From positions 228,718-292,717 of the forward strand of contig LFKV01000010.1 of assembly GCA_001189345.1 (NCBI GenBank): 64,000 nt of DNA. Direction: 5' to 3'. Both the position numbers and the translations under genes were made by a program. Below the pieces are notes generated by a model. It did not search any database, had not been told where the DNA came from, and saw only the letters and a program-made list of their open reading frames with translations. Source of the DNA: Candidatus Paraburkholderia kirkii (GTDB taxonomy: Bacteria > Pseudomonadota > Gammaproteobacteria > Burkholderiales > Burkholderiaceae). Positions 1 through 9,864 of the stretch are shown one piece after another (positions within the stretch are counted from its first letter, which is position 1; each line of letters starts with the position of its first letter).

Positions 1-1153
1 TGGTCGCGGCGTCGAACGCGGCGTAGATCTTGTGCGGATCGTGGCCGCCGCGGTTCAGGTTCCAGATGTCCTCATCGGACCAGTCGGCGACCAGCGCCTT
101 CAGCTCCGGCGTGTTGAAGAAGTGCTCGCGCACGAACGCGCCCGACTCCGACTTGTACGTCTGGTATTCGCCGTCGACCACTTCCATCATGCGGCGCATC
201 AGCGCGCCGGTCTTGTCGCGCGCGAAGAGCGCGTCCCAGCGGCTGCCCCAGATGACCTTGATGACGTTCCAGCCCGCGCCGCGGAACTCGCTTTCCAGTT
301 CCTGGATGATCTTGCCGTTGCCGCGCACCGGGCCGTCCAGACGCTGCAGGTTGCAGTTGATGACGAACACGAGGTTGTCCAGACGCTCGCGACCGGCCAT
401 GCCGATCGCGCCGAGCGATTCCGGCTCGTCCGTCTCGCCGTCGCCGAGGAACGCCCAGACCTTGCGGCCTTCCGTCTTCGCGATGCCGCGCGCCTGCAGG
501 TACTTCATGAAGCGGGCCTGGTAGATCGCCATGATCGGGCCGAGGCCCATCGAGACGGTCGGGAACTGCCAGAAATCCGGCATCAGCCACGGATGCGGAT
601 ACGACGAGATGCCCTCGCCGCCCACTTCCTGGCGGAAATTGTTCAGCTGCTGCTCGGTCAGGCAGCCGAGCAGGAACGCGCGCGAGTACACGCCCGGCGA
701 CGAGTGGCCCTGCACGAACACGAGATCGCCGCCGTGATCCTTCGACGGTGCGTGCCAGAAATGGTTGAAGCCAACGTCATAGAGCGTCGCGGCCGAGGCG
801 AACGATGCGATGTGGCCGCCGACGTTGGTGTCCTTGCCCGCGCGCAGCACCATCGCGATGGCGTTCCAGCGAGTGTAGGAGCGGATGCGGTGTTCGATGT
901 CCTGATCGCCCGGAATCTTCGCCTGGGAGGCGACGGGGATCGTGTTGATGTACGGCGTGTTCGCCGAGAACGGCAGGTGCTCGCCATGCACGCGAGCGAA
1001 TTCGATCTGTTTCTCGATCAGGTAGTGCGCGCGGTCAGGACCGACCGCAGAAATCACGCCATCGAGCGCGTCCAGCCACTCGGCGGTTTCCTGAGGATCG
1101 TCGTCCTTGGCGTTGGCGACATATTTGAGAACTTCGTCGGGTACAGCGGACAT
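1..1153 (-). CDS. aceE: Pyruvate dehydrogenase E1 component, N-terminal part (cut by window edge)
   Basis: Homodimeric-type E1 of the pyruvate dehydrogenase complex, which decarboxylates pyruvate with thiamine diphosphate and passes the acetyl group to E2 lipoyl domains in the cytoplasm. About 384 residues are visible of a family length near 890-900; the rest lies left of the window. The ThDP/Mg motif is present as [10 protein letters not shown] (about residues 237-246) and [10 protein letters not shown] (266-275). The N-terminus ([18 protein letters not shown]) is typical of beta-proteobacterial AceE. The ATG follows an AGGAGA ribosome site. It is divergent from a two-component pair, which may regulate it. 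The frame is intact as far as it can be seen. Confidence 0.96.
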   Translation of the reverse strand, partial: MSAVPDEVLKYVANAKDDDPQETAEWLDALDGVISAVGPDRAHYLIEKQIEFARVHGEHLPFSANTPYINTIPVASQAKIPGDQDIEHRIRSYTRWNAIAMVLRAGKDTNVGGHIASFASAATLYDVGFNHFWHAPSKDHGGDLVFVQGHSSPGVYSRAFLLGCLTEQQLNNFRQEVGGEGISSYPHPWLMPDFWQFPTVSMGLGPIMAIYQARFMKYLQARGIAKTEGRKVWAFLGDGETDEPESLGAIGMAGRERLDNLVFVINCNLQRLDGPVRGNGKIIQELESEFRGAGWNVIKVIWGSRWDALFARDKTGALMRRMMEVVDGEYQTYKSESGAFVREHFFNTPELKALVADWSDEDIWNLNRGGHDPHKIYAAFDAAT

Positions 1154-1291
1154 GCTCGTCTCCTGATGTGAGGAACACTCTAGAACCGCCGGCGCACGCC
1201 CGTGCGGTAAGCACAGACGGGCGGGCACTGGCCGCGTGCCGGCAATTCAATTCTAAAGAGGGTCCAGACCATGACGCAAAGATTTTTTCAA

Positions 1292-1314
1292 ATTATGAGA
1301 GTTGATCTCATAAT
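1292..1314. promoter_or_regulatory. Perfect 9+9 bp inverted repeat between aceE and the sensor kinase
   Basis: ATTATGAGA and TCTCATAAT are exact reverse complements separated by GTTGA, in an AT-rich stretch of an otherwise GC-rich intergenic region of about 300 bp. It lies about 140 bp upstream of aceE and 137 bp upstream of the kinase ATG. The position and symmetry suit a dimeric regulator acting on one or both divergent promoters. I cannot name the regulator: the neighbouring LuxR-type response regulator and a GntR-type regulator are both possible. Confidence 0.5.
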
Positions 1315-1450
1315 AAGAAAAATTGCTGCAACACACCGTCCGATAGGGGTTTTTTGATCAGATGTTTCTCCTCCTTTTTCCACGACTGAGCCTTCTTTTA
1401 CCGTCTTTTTACGCCAATTAACAATCAGGGGCTGCGTTACAATCGCTTCC

Positions 1451-3991
1451 ATGTTGACTGAACGGCTGATCAAACGCTTGGCGAGGGTCGCGCGCAAGCC
1501 GACCGAGTCATCGCCCACCCGCTGGCACCACGGACCGTGGTGGTCGAACTCCCATTTACTCACGCCGCTCATTTCGATCCTGGTATTCCTGGTCGTGATG
1601 AGTCTGATCCTCTGGAGCCTGAACCGGCGCGAGCAGCAGCAGCAGCAGCAGGAAGACACCCTCTATCGCAACGTCGCGTGGGCGCAGCAGCAAATCCGCC
1701 TGTCGATGACGGGTGCGCAAGAGCAGATTCAGGCGCTCTCGCGCGACATCGCGGGCGGCCACGGCGATCTGCAGACCTTCCAGACCTCGTCCGGCGACAT
1801 CATGCAGGGGGCTCCCGAGATCCTCTACATGAACTGGTACACGAGCGTCCACAAGCCGCGCTGGCCCAATACGCCGCTACCCGTGCTCGGCTCGCGCCTC
1901 GCGAAGCCGAACGAAACCCAGATGGACGAGGCCATGCAGGCCGCCTTCGACGAGGCGCGCACCACCCGCCGTCAAGTTTACTCGCCGCTGCTCTACGACG
2001 ACCTCGGCAACGGCTACATCACGCTGCAGACGCCGGTCTTTCGCGACCGCGAATTCCTGGGCTCCATCGTCGCGGTGTTCTCGATCGAGGGCATCCTCAA
2101 GCACGACATTCCGAGCGAGTTGTCGGCCAAGTACAAGATCTCCATCACGGATCTGAACAACCGCGAGCTCGCGACCACGTCGAGCCGCCCGCGCCTGCCG
2201 CGCGACATGTTCTACGACCTGCCGCTCGATCCGCCCGGGCAGGGCCTATCGGTGCGCGTGTATTCGTATCCGCAGCTCACGAACTTCACCAACAACACGC
2301 TAGTGTGGCTCGTCGCGGGGTTGTCGTGCTTCGTGCTGTGGAGTCTGTGGAGCCTGTGGAAGCACACGCGCCAGCGCTTCGAGGCGCAGCAGGCGCTCTA
2401 TGCCGAAGCGTTCTTCCGCCGCGCGATGGAAAACTCGGTGCTGATCGGCATGCGCGTGCTTGACATGCACGGCCGCATCGCGCACGTGAACCCCGCGTTC
2501 TGCCGCATGACCGGCTGGGACGAAAGCGATCTCGTCGGCAAGAACGCGCCGTTCCCGTACTGGCCGCGCGATGCGTACCCCGAGATGCAGCGCCAGCTCG
2601 ACATGACCCTGCGCGGCAAGGCGCCCTCTTCCGGTTTCGAGCTGCGCGTGCGCAGGAAAGACGGCTCGTTCTTCCACGCGCGCCTGTACGTCTCGCCGCT
2701 GATCGACAGCTCCGGCCGCCAGACCGGCTGGATGTCGTCGATGACGGACATCACCGAGCCCAAGCGCGCGCGCGAGGAGCTGGCCGCCGCGCACGAACGC
2801 TTCACGACGGTGCTCGAAAGCCTCGATGCGGCCGTCTCCGTGCTCGCCGCCGACGAAGCCGAGCTGCTCTTCGCGAACCGCTATTACCGGCATCTCTTCG
2901 GCATTCGTCCGGACGGCCACCTGGAGCTCGCGGGCGCGGCGTTCGACGGCGGCTCGCAGAGCTCGTCCGATACCATCGACATGGTCGACACCTACGCGGG
3001 CCTGCCCGCGACCGCGCTCACCGAGAGCTCGGCGGACGCACAGGAGGTCTATGTCGAAGGCATCCAGAAATGGTTCGAGGTGCGCCGCCAGTACATCCAG
3101 TGGGTGGACGGCCATCTCGCGCAGATGCAGATCGCGACCGACATCACGCAGCGCAAGCAGGCGCAGGAGCTCGCGCATCAGCAGGAAGAAAAGCTACAGT
3201 TCACGAGCCGCCTGATGACGATGGGCGAAATGGCATCGTCGCTCGCGCACGAGCTGAATCAGCCGCTCGCCGCGATCAACAACTACTGCTCCGGCTGCGT
3301 CGCGCTCGTGAAATCCGGCCGCATGACGCAGGAAACCCTTCTTCCCGTGCTCGAAAAGACCGCGCAGCAGGCTGTGCGCGCGGGCATGACCATCAAGCGC
3401 ATCCGCGAGTTCGTGAAGCGCAGCGAGCCGAAGCGGCAGGCGACGCGCATCGCGGACATCGTCGCCGACGCGGTCGGTCTCGCGGAAATCGAGGCGCGCA
3501 AGCGCAAGATCCGCATCTTCACCGAGATCCGCTCGCGCATGCCGGTCATCTACGTCGATCCGGTTCTCATCGAGCAAGTGTTGGTGAACCTGTTGAAAAA
3601 CGCGGCCGAGGCGATGCATGATGCGAAACCACATGCCGTCGATCCGGTGATCCGCGTCGTCGTGCATCGCATCGACGGCGGCTTCGTGTGCATCAGCGTG
3701 GTCGATCAGGGGCCGGGCGTGGACGAAGCGACCGCCGAGCGCCTCTTCGAACCATTTTACAGCACCAAGTCCGACGGCATGGGCATGGGGCTGAACATCT
3801 GCCGCTCGATCATCGAATCGCATCGCGGAAGACTTTGGGTGGTCAACAACGTCGAGGCGGACGGCCACGTGACCGGCGCGATTTTCCACTGCAGCCTGCC
3901 GCTGCCGATCGGCGAAGTGGACGGTTCGGGCACGAGCGACGACGCACACAACGAACATACGAGACAACAAACAGTTACGGGAGAACTATGA
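1451..3991 (+). CDS. Membrane PAS-domain sensor histidine kinase (FixL-like)
   Basis: 846 residues. A transmembrane segment near residues 37-54 and a second near 277-298 bracket a periplasmic sensor region of about 220 residues. Two PAS-like modules follow (about 325-440 and 445-565; the first ends in GWMSSMTDITEPK). The H box is AHELNQPLAAI (near 600), the N box VNLLKNAAEAM and the G boxes DQGPGVDE and GMGMGLNICR, so the HisKA and HATPase core is complete. A CAG run encodes a short Gln tract just after the first membrane segment. The stop codon overlaps the regulator start as ATGA, implying translational coupling. The signal is unknown; location beside aceE suggests control of pyruvate oxidation. 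Confidence 0.93.
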   Translation: MLTERLIKRLARVARKPTESSPTRWHHGPWWSNSHLLTPLISILVFLVVMSLILWSLNRREQQQQQQEDTLYRNVAWAQQQIRLSMTGAQEQIQALSRDIAGGHGDLQTFQTSSGDIMQGAPEILYMNWYTSVHKPRWPNTPLPVLGSRLAKPNETQMDEAMQAAFDEARTTRRQVYSPLLYDDLGNGYITLQTPVFRDREFLGSIVAVFSIEGILKHDIPSELSAKYKISITDLNNRELATTSSRPRLPRDMFYDLPLDPPGQGLSVRVYSYPQLTNFTNNTLVWLVAGLSCFVLWSLWSLWKHTRQRFEAQQALYAEAFFRRAMENSVLIGMRVLDMHGRIAHVNPAFCRMTGWDESDLVGKNAPFPYWPRDAYPEMQRQLDMTLRGKAPSSGFELRVRRKDGSFFHARLYVSPLIDSSGRQTGWMSSMTDITEPKRAREELAAAHERFTTVLESLDAAVSVLAADEAELLFANRYYRHLFGIRPDGHLELAGAAFDGGSQSSSDTIDMVDTYAGLPATALTESSADAQEVYVEGIQKWFEVRRQYIQWVDGHLAQMQIATDITQRKQAQELAHQQEEKLQFTSRLMTMGEMASSLAHELNQPLAAINNYCSGCVALVKSGRMTQETLLPVLEKTAQQAVRAGMTIKRIREFVKRSEPKRQATRIADIVADAVGLAEIEARKRKIRIFTEIRSRMPVIYVDPVLIEQVLVNLLKNAAEAMHDAKPHAVDPVIRVVVHRIDGGFVCISVVDQGPGVDEATAERLFEPFYSTKSDGMGMGLNICRSIIESHRGRLWVVNNVEADGHVTGAIFHCSLPLPIGEVDGSGTSDDAHNEHTRQQTVTGEL

Positions 3992-4623
3992 GCACAGTCA
4001 CCACTCAGGAAACCGTCTTCGTCGTCGACGATGACGAAGCCGTGCGTGATTCCTTGCGCTGGCTGCTCGAGGCGAACGGCTATCGCGTCCAGTGCTTTTC
4101 GAGCGCCGAGTCCTTCCTCGACGTCTACCTGCCGATCTCGCACTCCGGCGCGATCGCCTGCCTGATCCTCGACGTGCGCATGGCCGGCATGACCGGCCTC
4201 GAGCTGCAGGAAAAGCTGATCGCCGAGAATTCGCTGCTGCCGATCATCTTCGTGACGGGTCATGGCGACGTGCCGATGGCCGTCTCGACGATGCAGAAAG
4301 GCGCGATGGATTTCATCGAGAAGCCCTTCGACGAAGCCGAGCTGCGCAAGCTCGTCGAGCGCATGCTGGAGAAGGCACGCAGCGAATCCACCAGCGTGCA
4401 GCAGCAGCGCGCCGCCGCCGAGCGGCTCGGCAAGCTGACGGCGCGGGAGCATCAGGTGCTCGAGCGCATCATCGCCGGGCGCCTCAACAAGCAGATCGCG
4501 GACGACCTCGGCATCAGCATCAAGACGGTGGAAGCGCATCGTGCGAACATCATGGAGAAGCTCTCCGTGAATACCGTCGCCGATCTGCTGCGTCTCGCGC
4601 TGTCGAACAAGCTGCAGCAGTAA
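3988..4623 (+). CDS. FixJ/NarL-type response regulator
   Basis: 211 residues. The receiver domain has the acidic DDDE near residue 13, phospho-acceptor Asp in LILDVRMAGM, Thr in VTGHGD and Lys in EKPFDEAE. A LuxR-type helix-turn-helix follows (LTAREHQVLERI, then ISIKTVEAHRANIMEKL). It is the partner of the PAS kinase: its ATG overlaps the kinase stop by 4 bp. It is expected to bind DNA when phosphorylated; the targets are not shown, but the divergent aceE promoter is the obvious candidate. The frame is intact. Confidence 0.95.
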   Translation: MSTVTTQETVFVVDDDEAVRDSLRWLLEANGYRVQCFSSAESFLDVYLPISHSGAIACLILDVRMAGMTGLELQEKLIAENSLLPIIFVTGHGDVPMAVSTMQKGAMDFIEKPFDEAELRKLVERMLEKARSESTSVQQQRAAAERLGKLTAREHQVLERIIAGRLNKQIADDLGISIKTVEAHRANIMEKLSVNTVADLLRLALSNKLQQ

Positions 4624-4657
4624 CCTTCCTTTCGCGCGCAGCGATCCGCGCGCCTTC

Positions 4658-4689
4658 CACGCGGCCGGCCGGCAACGACCGGCCGCGTG
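4658..4689 (+). terminator. Hairpin after the response regulator
   Basis: CACGCGGCCGG and CCGGCCGCGTG form a perfect 11 bp stem with a 10 nt loop, 35 bp after the regulator stop. There is no T run after it, so it could be Rho-assisted or only stabilise the 3' end. Confidence 0.45.
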
Positions 4690-5082
4690 CGTTCCCACCT
4701 CCGCGCCGCCGCCGCGCGTCGCCCTTCCTCCCTTCGATCCTCGTTGTCTGCGCGGATGAAACGTGATATTGCGTTGATGGCGTTGACATGCCATGGAGCC
4801 GGCCCGTAACGTGACCGGACCCTATTACCGGATTCGGCCATGCGCGACACTGCGTCCGTCATACGTCATTTCGACAAGGCAAACGTTTCAAATGCGGTCC
4901 GCCGCGGCTGGCGCCATCTGTCGAGCGCGCCGCGCCGCTTCGCCCGGTCCGGTTCGTCCCGCTCATCTCCATTGTTGTTTTTGCCATTCGCTTTTCGTTC
5001 AATGCGAACCGCGTGAGCCCGGCTTTTCGCGGGCGCACGATCGTCCGCACGTTCCCAGCGCGAGGTAAAGGAGAATCCAACC
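4690..5082. other. Gene-free stretch upstream of the DUF3300 remnant
   Basis: About 390 bp with no reading frame resembling a known family. It ends in a good ribosome site (AAAGGAG, about 5068-5074) ahead of the TTG start of the DUF3300 gene, and the T-rich part around 4970-5000 may hold its promoter. I see nothing else in it. Confidence 0.5.
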
Positions 5083-6298
5083 TTGAAAATATATCCACAC
5101 TCCGCCACACCAGTCCGCATGCGCCAGGCGCGCATCGTCGCGCTGTGCGCCGTGCTCTGCGCCGCGCCGCTCGTCGTGCTCCATGCGCCGCTCGCGCAGG
5201 CCCAGGCCCAGGGCGCGGTGCCCGCGGGTCAGAAACTCACGAATCAGCAACTCGATTCGCTGACCGCTCCCGTCGCGCTCTACCCCGACGCGCTGCTCGC
5301 GCAAGTGCTAATGGCATCGACCTATCCGCAGGGAGTCCAGCAGGCCGCGCAGTGGTCGCAGCAGAACCCGAACGTCAAGGGGGACGATGCCGCGAAGGCC
5401 GTGCAATCGCAGCCCTGGGATCCGAGCGTGCAATCGCTCGTCGCGTTCCCGCAAGCGCTCGCCACGATGGCGTCCAAGCCCGACTGGATGACGCAGCTCG
5501 GCAACGCGTTCATCGCGCAGCCGAGCGACGTGATGGATTCGGTGCAACGCCTGCGCCGCGCAGAGCGCGGGCAATCTCAAGACCACCGAGCAGCAGAAGG
5601 TGATCGTCCAGCAGGCGCCCAGCAGCACCACCACGACGATCCAGATCGAGCCGGCCAATCCCCAGGTGGTCTACATGCCGACCTGGTCGTGTACGGCACG
5701 TGGCCGTATCCCGCGTATCCGACGGTCTATGTGCCGCTGCCTCCGGGCTACGCGATCGCCACCGGTTTCGCCACCGGCCTCGCGTTCGGCGCGGGCGTGG
5801 CGGTCGCCAATTCGCTGTGGAGCAACTGCGACTGGAATCACGGCGATGTGAACGTCAACGTGAACCGCTACAACAACATCAACGTCAACGACCGTCTCAA
5901 TGCGAACAGCAACAACGTGCGCTGGAATCGCAACGACCCGCAGTTCAATCGCAACAACGTGAACAATGTGGCCAACCGGCAGACACGTTCAATAACCAGA
6001 ACCTCGCCGCCAACCGCGACCAGTACCGAGGCCGCGACCAGGCGCGCGCCCAGGCGGCTCAAACCTTACAGCAGCGCACGGGGCAGAACATGAATCAGCG
6101 CGCGCAGAACGTGAACCGTGACAACGCGCTGCGCGGCGCAGGCGACGGCAACGCCGCTCGCCAGGATTTTCAGCGCGGGGACAGCAGAGCCGGCAATCGT
6201 TCCAGAATCAGCAGCCGAATCGCATGGGTACGAACGGCGGCGGCGTGCAGCGCACGGGCAATGCGGGCGGCGGCTTCGGCGCGGGCGGCGGGGTGTAG
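5083..6298 (+). pseudogene. DUF3300 domain protein, several frameshifts
   Basis: The start is TTG behind AAAGGAG. A signal peptide (RIVALCAVLCAAPLVVLHAP) precedes the DUF3300 opening LTAPVALYPDALLAQVLMAS. The frame shifts near 5555, where the family-like reading IVQQAPSSTTTTIQ moves to another frame, then returns near 5690 at YGTWPYPAYPTVYVPLPPGY. It shifts again near 5975 (TFNNQNLAANRDQYRGRDQ) and near 6180 into a Gly-rich tail ending at TAG. At least four indels therefore separate the blocks of one exported protein of unknown function. The Asn/Gln-rich and Gly-rich C-terminal part is normal for the family. Confidence 0.85.
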
Positions 6299-6301
6299 CG
6301 C

Positions 6302-6480
6302 GAAGGCGGCTTCGGCCTCATCGCGTGGCCAGCAAAGTACGGCGAAACCGGCGTGATGTCCTCATGACCGACCAGGACGGATAGATCTACGAAAAGAACC
6401 TCGGGCCGAAGTCCGCGGCCGTGGCGTCGGCCATCAAGTCGTTCGATCCCGATTCGTCATGGAAGCCCGTCACGCCGTAA
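6302..6480 (+). pseudogene. DUF2950 protein, C-terminal scrap
   Basis: Only the last 60 codons or so are recognisable: GGFGLIAWPAKYGETGVMS, a one-base frame slip, FMTDQDG, an in-frame TAG, then IYEKNLGPKSAAVASAIKSF and a TAA. DUF2950 genes commonly follow DUF3300 genes, so this is the second gene of that pair with most of its 5' part deleted. It directly abuts the DUF3300 remnant. Confidence 0.75.
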
Positions 6481-6713
6481 CCTGACGTGATGGATTGATT
6501 CCAGCAGGCGAGGCACGCGCCGCCGCTCTTCGCTGCTCCGTCCGGTAGCCGGAAAACGCCCCAATCCTCGGGCGGTATAATTTCGCCCTTTCCGATGGCG
6601 TAAAAACGCCAAAACACGACGCGCAGCGCCATGCCGCGGCACTCGAGCCGCCCTGCTTCGACGCGACTGCCGCACCCGGTCGTACCCCTCGCCCATCCTC
6701 GATCCGATTCGCC

Positions 6714-7568
6714 ATGACTGCCCAACTCATCGATGGCAACGCCCTTTCCAAGACCCTTCGCGCCGACGTCGCCGCACGCGCCGCCGCCCTCACCGCTCGC
6801 GGACGCAAGCCGGGACTCGCCGTCGTGCTCGTCGGCGACAATCCCGCTAGCGAAGTCTACGTGCGCAACAAGGTGAAGGCGTGCCAGGACAACGGCCTGC
6901 ATTCGGTGATGGACCGCTTCCCCGCCACGCTCGCCGAAAGCGAGCTGCTCGCGCACATCGCGAAGCTCAACACCGATCCGGCGATCCACGGCATTCTGGT
7001 GCAGCTGCCGCTGCCCGCGCACATCGACAGCCACAAGGTGATTGAGGCGATCGCGCCGGAGAAGGACGTCGACGGCTTTCACGTCGCCAACGCGGGCGCG
7101 CTGCTGACCGGCAAGCCGCTCTTCCGCCCGTGCACGCCCTATGGCGTGGTGAAGATGTTCGAGGCCCATAACATCGACCTGAAAGGCGCGAACGCGGTGG
7201 TGATCGGCCGGTCGAATATCGTCGGCAAGCCGATGGCGCTGCTCTTGCTCGAAGCGGGCGCGACTGTCACGATCTGTCACAGCAAGACGCGCGATCTCGC
7301 GAAGCACACGCGCGATGCGGACATGATCGTCGCCGCGGTCGGCCGGCGCAACATCGTCACCGCCGACATGGTGAAACCGGGGGCGACGGTGATCGACGTC
7401 GGCATGAACCGCAACGAGGAAGGCAAGCTGTGCGGCGACGTCGATTTCGCGGGCGTGAAAGAAGTCGCGGGCTACATCACGCCGGTGCCGGGCGGCGTCG
7501 GCCCGATGACCATCACGATGCTGCTCGTCAACACGATCGAGGCGGCCGAGCGCGCGGCGCGGGCGTAG
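6714..7568 (+). CDS. folD: Bifunctional methylenetetrahydrofolate dehydrogenase/cyclohydrolase
   Basis: 284 residues, the normal family length. FolD interconverts 5,10-methylene-, 5,10-methenyl- and 10-formyl-tetrahydrofolate in cytoplasmic one-carbon metabolism. The catalytic-site region [17 protein letters not shown] contains the family Tyr and Lys. Substrate motifs [13 protein letters not shown] and [11 protein letters not shown], the [10 protein letters not shown] segment and the Rossmann-type NADP site [14 protein letters not shown] are all present. The frame is complete with no substituted key residue seen. A TATAAT box at 6576-6581 could be its -10 element, but no good -35 is visible. 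prlC follows 140 bp later. Confidence 0.97.
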   Translation: MTAQLIDGNALSKTLRADVAARAAALTARGRKPGLAVVLVGDNPASEVYVRNKVKACQDNGLHSVMDRFPATLAESELLAHIAKLNTDPAIHGILVQLPLPAHIDSHKVIEAIAPEKDVDGFHVANAGALLTGKPLFRPCTPYGVVKMFEAHNIDLKGANAVVIGRSNIVGKPMALLLLEAGATVTICHSKTRDLAKHTRDADMIVAAVGRRNIVTADMVKPGATVIDVGMNRNEEGKLCGDVDFAGVKEVAGYITPVPGGVGPMTITMLLVNTIEAAERAARA

Positions 7569-7708
7569 GCATCGGCGCGGGCGCCGTTAATCGGCCCCTT
7601 AAAAACAATCGATTGGAATTTGCCCTGCCCGCCCCAATAATCTCTGAAAGAGCCGGCGCGGGGTGCGACACCCGCCCGGGCTTCACCCAACACCAGAACG
7701 GGAGAGCC

Positions 7709-9820
7709 ATGAGCGATACCACGTCCACCCTGGCAGCGGCCAATCCGCTGCTCGATTTCTCCGATCTTCCGCGCTTCGGCGAGATCAGGCCCGAACACGT
7801 CACGCCGGCGCTCGACGTACTACTGGCCGCGGCGAAAGCCGCCGTCGACCGCGCGACCGCGCCCGCCACGCCCGCCACCTGGACGGACGTCGTCGAGGCG
7901 GTCGAGCAGGAATCGGAAAAATTGTCGCGCGCGTGGGGCATCATCGGCCATCTGAACGCGGTCGCCGATACCCCCGAGCTGCGCGCCGCGCACGCCGAGA
8001 ACCTGCCGCGCGTCACCGAATTATCCGCGAGCGTCGGCCAGAATCTCGCGCTCTACGAGAAGTACAAGGCGATCGCCGCGGGACCGGAGTTCGCGGGCCT
8101 GTCCGCCGAGCGCAAGAAGATCCTGGAAAACGCGCTGCGCGATTTCCGTCTTTCCGGCGCGGAGCTGCCCGAGGACCGCAAGCCGCGTTTCGCGCAGTTG
8201 CAGGAAGAGCAGGCGGCGCTGTCGAAGGCGTTCTCCGATCACGTGCTCGACGCCACCAACGTCTATGAATACGTCGTCATGCAGGAGAGCGACCTCGCCG
8301 GCCTGCCCGATGACGTGATCGAAGCGGCGCGCGAGGCCGCCCAGCGCGACGGCAAGGAAGGCTGGAAGTTCACGCTGCATTTCCCGTCGTATTTCCCCGT
8401 GCCGCAGTACGCCGAGCACCGCCCGATGCGCGAGGCGATGTACCGCGCATATGTCACGCGCGCCTCGGAGCTGGGCGAAACCTACTGCGGCGGCAAGCCC
8501 GAATGGGACAACACGGCGAACGTCGTCGAGCATCTCAAGCTGCGCGAGGAAGAAGCGCGCACGCTCGGCTACGAGAGCTTCGCGGAAGTGTCGCTCGCGC
8601 CGAAGATGGCCGAGTCGCCCGCGCAGGTCATCGCATTTCTCGAAGACCTCGCGCAACGCGCCCGCCCCTATGCCGAAAACGACTGGATGGAGCTGCGTGC
8701 GTTCGCCGCGACCGAGCTCGGCATGCCCGAGCTTCAGCCCTGGGACATCGCGTATGCGGCCGAGAAGTTGCGCGAGAAGCGCTATTCGTTCTCGGAAAAC
8801 GAAGTGAAGCAGTACTTCCCGCAGGAAGCCGTGCTGAAGGGCCTGTTCAAGGTCACGGAGACGCTCTTCAACGTGTCGATCCGCCGCGACGAAGCGGCCG
8901 TCTGGAATCCGGACGTGCGCTTCTTCCGCGTCGAGAACAAGGACGGCACGCTCGTCGCGCAATTCTACCTCGATCTCTACGCGCGCGAAGGCAAGCACGG
9001 CGGCGCATGGATGGACAACGCCCGCTCGCGCCACAAGCGCACGCAAGGCGCCGTGCAGACGCCGGTCGCCTATCTCACCTGCAACTTCTCGGCGCCGGTG
9101 GGCGGCAAGCCGGCCTGCTTCACGCACGATGAAGTCATCACACTGTTCCACGAGTTCGGCCACGGCCTGCATCACATGCTGACGCGCGTCGACGAGCTTG
9201 GCGTGTCGGGCATCAACGGCGTCGAATGGGACGCGGTCGAATTGCCGTCGCAGTTCATGGAGAATTTCTGCTGGGAATGGGACGTGCTCACCGACATGTC
9301 CACGCACGTCGATACCGGCGAGCCGCTGCCGCGCGAGCTGTTCGACAAGATGCTCGCCGCGAAGAACTTCCAGAGCGGTCTCGGCACGCTGCGCCAGATC
9401 GTCTTCTCGATGTTCGACATGGTGCTGCACACGTCCTACGATCCCGACGACGCGACACAGAACGTAAACGACGTCGCGCGCGCGATCAACGAGAAGTTCC
9501 ATGTGATCCCGCAGGCGCCGTTCTCGCGCTGGCCGAACACGTTCAGCCACATCTTCGTGGGCGGCTACGCGGCGGGCTATTACAGCTACAAGTGGGCCGA
9601 AGTGCTGTCCGCCGACGCCTACGCCGCGTTCGAGGAGGCCGCGAAGGTCGGCAACGGCTCGGTGCTGGATGCGAAGACAGGCACGCGCTATCGCCGCGAG
9701 ATTCTCGAAGTGGGCGGCAGCCGCCCAGCGATGGACTCCTTCAAGGCGTTCCGCGGCCGCGAGCCGAACATCGACGCCTTGCTGCGTCATAACGGCATGT
9801 CAGGGCAGGCGCTGCACTGA
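7709..9820 (+). CDS. prlC: Oligopeptidase A, M3 family zinc peptidase
   Basis: 703 residues from the ATG at 7709, which follows GGAGAG; the longer upstream frame runs through the folD 3' end and is unlikely. The zinc site is HEFGH in TLFHEFGHGLHHML (about residue 480), with the downstream Glu region GVEWDAVELPSQFMENF. PrlC is a cytoplasmic thimet-like peptidase that degrades signal-peptide fragments and other short peptides. The frame is intact. A bidirectional terminator lies 10 bp after the stop, shared with the convergent cytosine-deaminase-like gene. Confidence 0.97.
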   Translation: MSDTTSTLAAANPLLDFSDLPRFGEIRPEHVTPALDVLLAAAKAAVDRATAPATPATWTDVVEAVEQESEKLSRAWGIIGHLNAVADTPELRAAHAENLPRVTELSASVGQNLALYEKYKAIAAGPEFAGLSAERKKILENALRDFRLSGAELPEDRKPRFAQLQEEQAALSKAFSDHVLDATNVYEYVVMQESDLAGLPDDVIEAAREAAQRDGKEGWKFTLHFPSYFPVPQYAEHRPMREAMYRAYVTRASELGETYCGGKPEWDNTANVVEHLKLREEEARTLGYESFAEVSLAPKMAESPAQVIAFLEDLAQRARPYAENDWMELRAFAATELGMPELQPWDIAYAAEKLREKRYSFSENEVKQYFPQEAVLKGLFKVTETLFNVSIRRDEAAVWNPDVRFFRVENKDGTLVAQFYLDLYAREGKHGGAWMDNARSRHKRTQGAVQTPVAYLTCNFSAPVGGKPACFTHDEVITLFHEFGHGLHHMLTRVDELGVSGINGVEWDAVELPSQFMENFCWEWDVLTDMSTHVDTGEPLPRELFDKMLAAKNFQSGLGTLRQIVFSMFDMVLHTSYDPDDATQNVNDVARAINEKFHVIPQAPFSRWPNTFSHIFVGGYAAGYYSYKWAEVLSADAYAAFEEAAKVGNGSVLDAKTGTRYRREILEVGGSRPAMDSFKAFRGREPNIDALLRHNGMSGQALH

Positions 9821-9830
9821 GTCTTCCCGA

Positions 9831-9864
9831 AAAAACCCCGGCCGCTGCGGCCGGGGGTTTTTTT
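9831..9864. terminator. Bidirectional intrinsic terminator between prlC and the deaminase gene
   Basis: AAAAACCCCGGCCG, a CTG loop and CGGCCGGGGGTTTTT form a strong GC stem flanked by an A run and a T run, so it works on both strands. The stop codon of the convergent deaminase gene sits at the very edge of the T run. Confidence 0.9.

Noticed and set aside
8021..9790. Long antisense open frame (about 590 codons) opposite prlC
   Set aside because: High GC with strong third-position bias gives long open frames on the opposite strand. The peptide is rich in Arg/His/Ala with no domain, while prlC on the other strand is a clear M3 peptidase.
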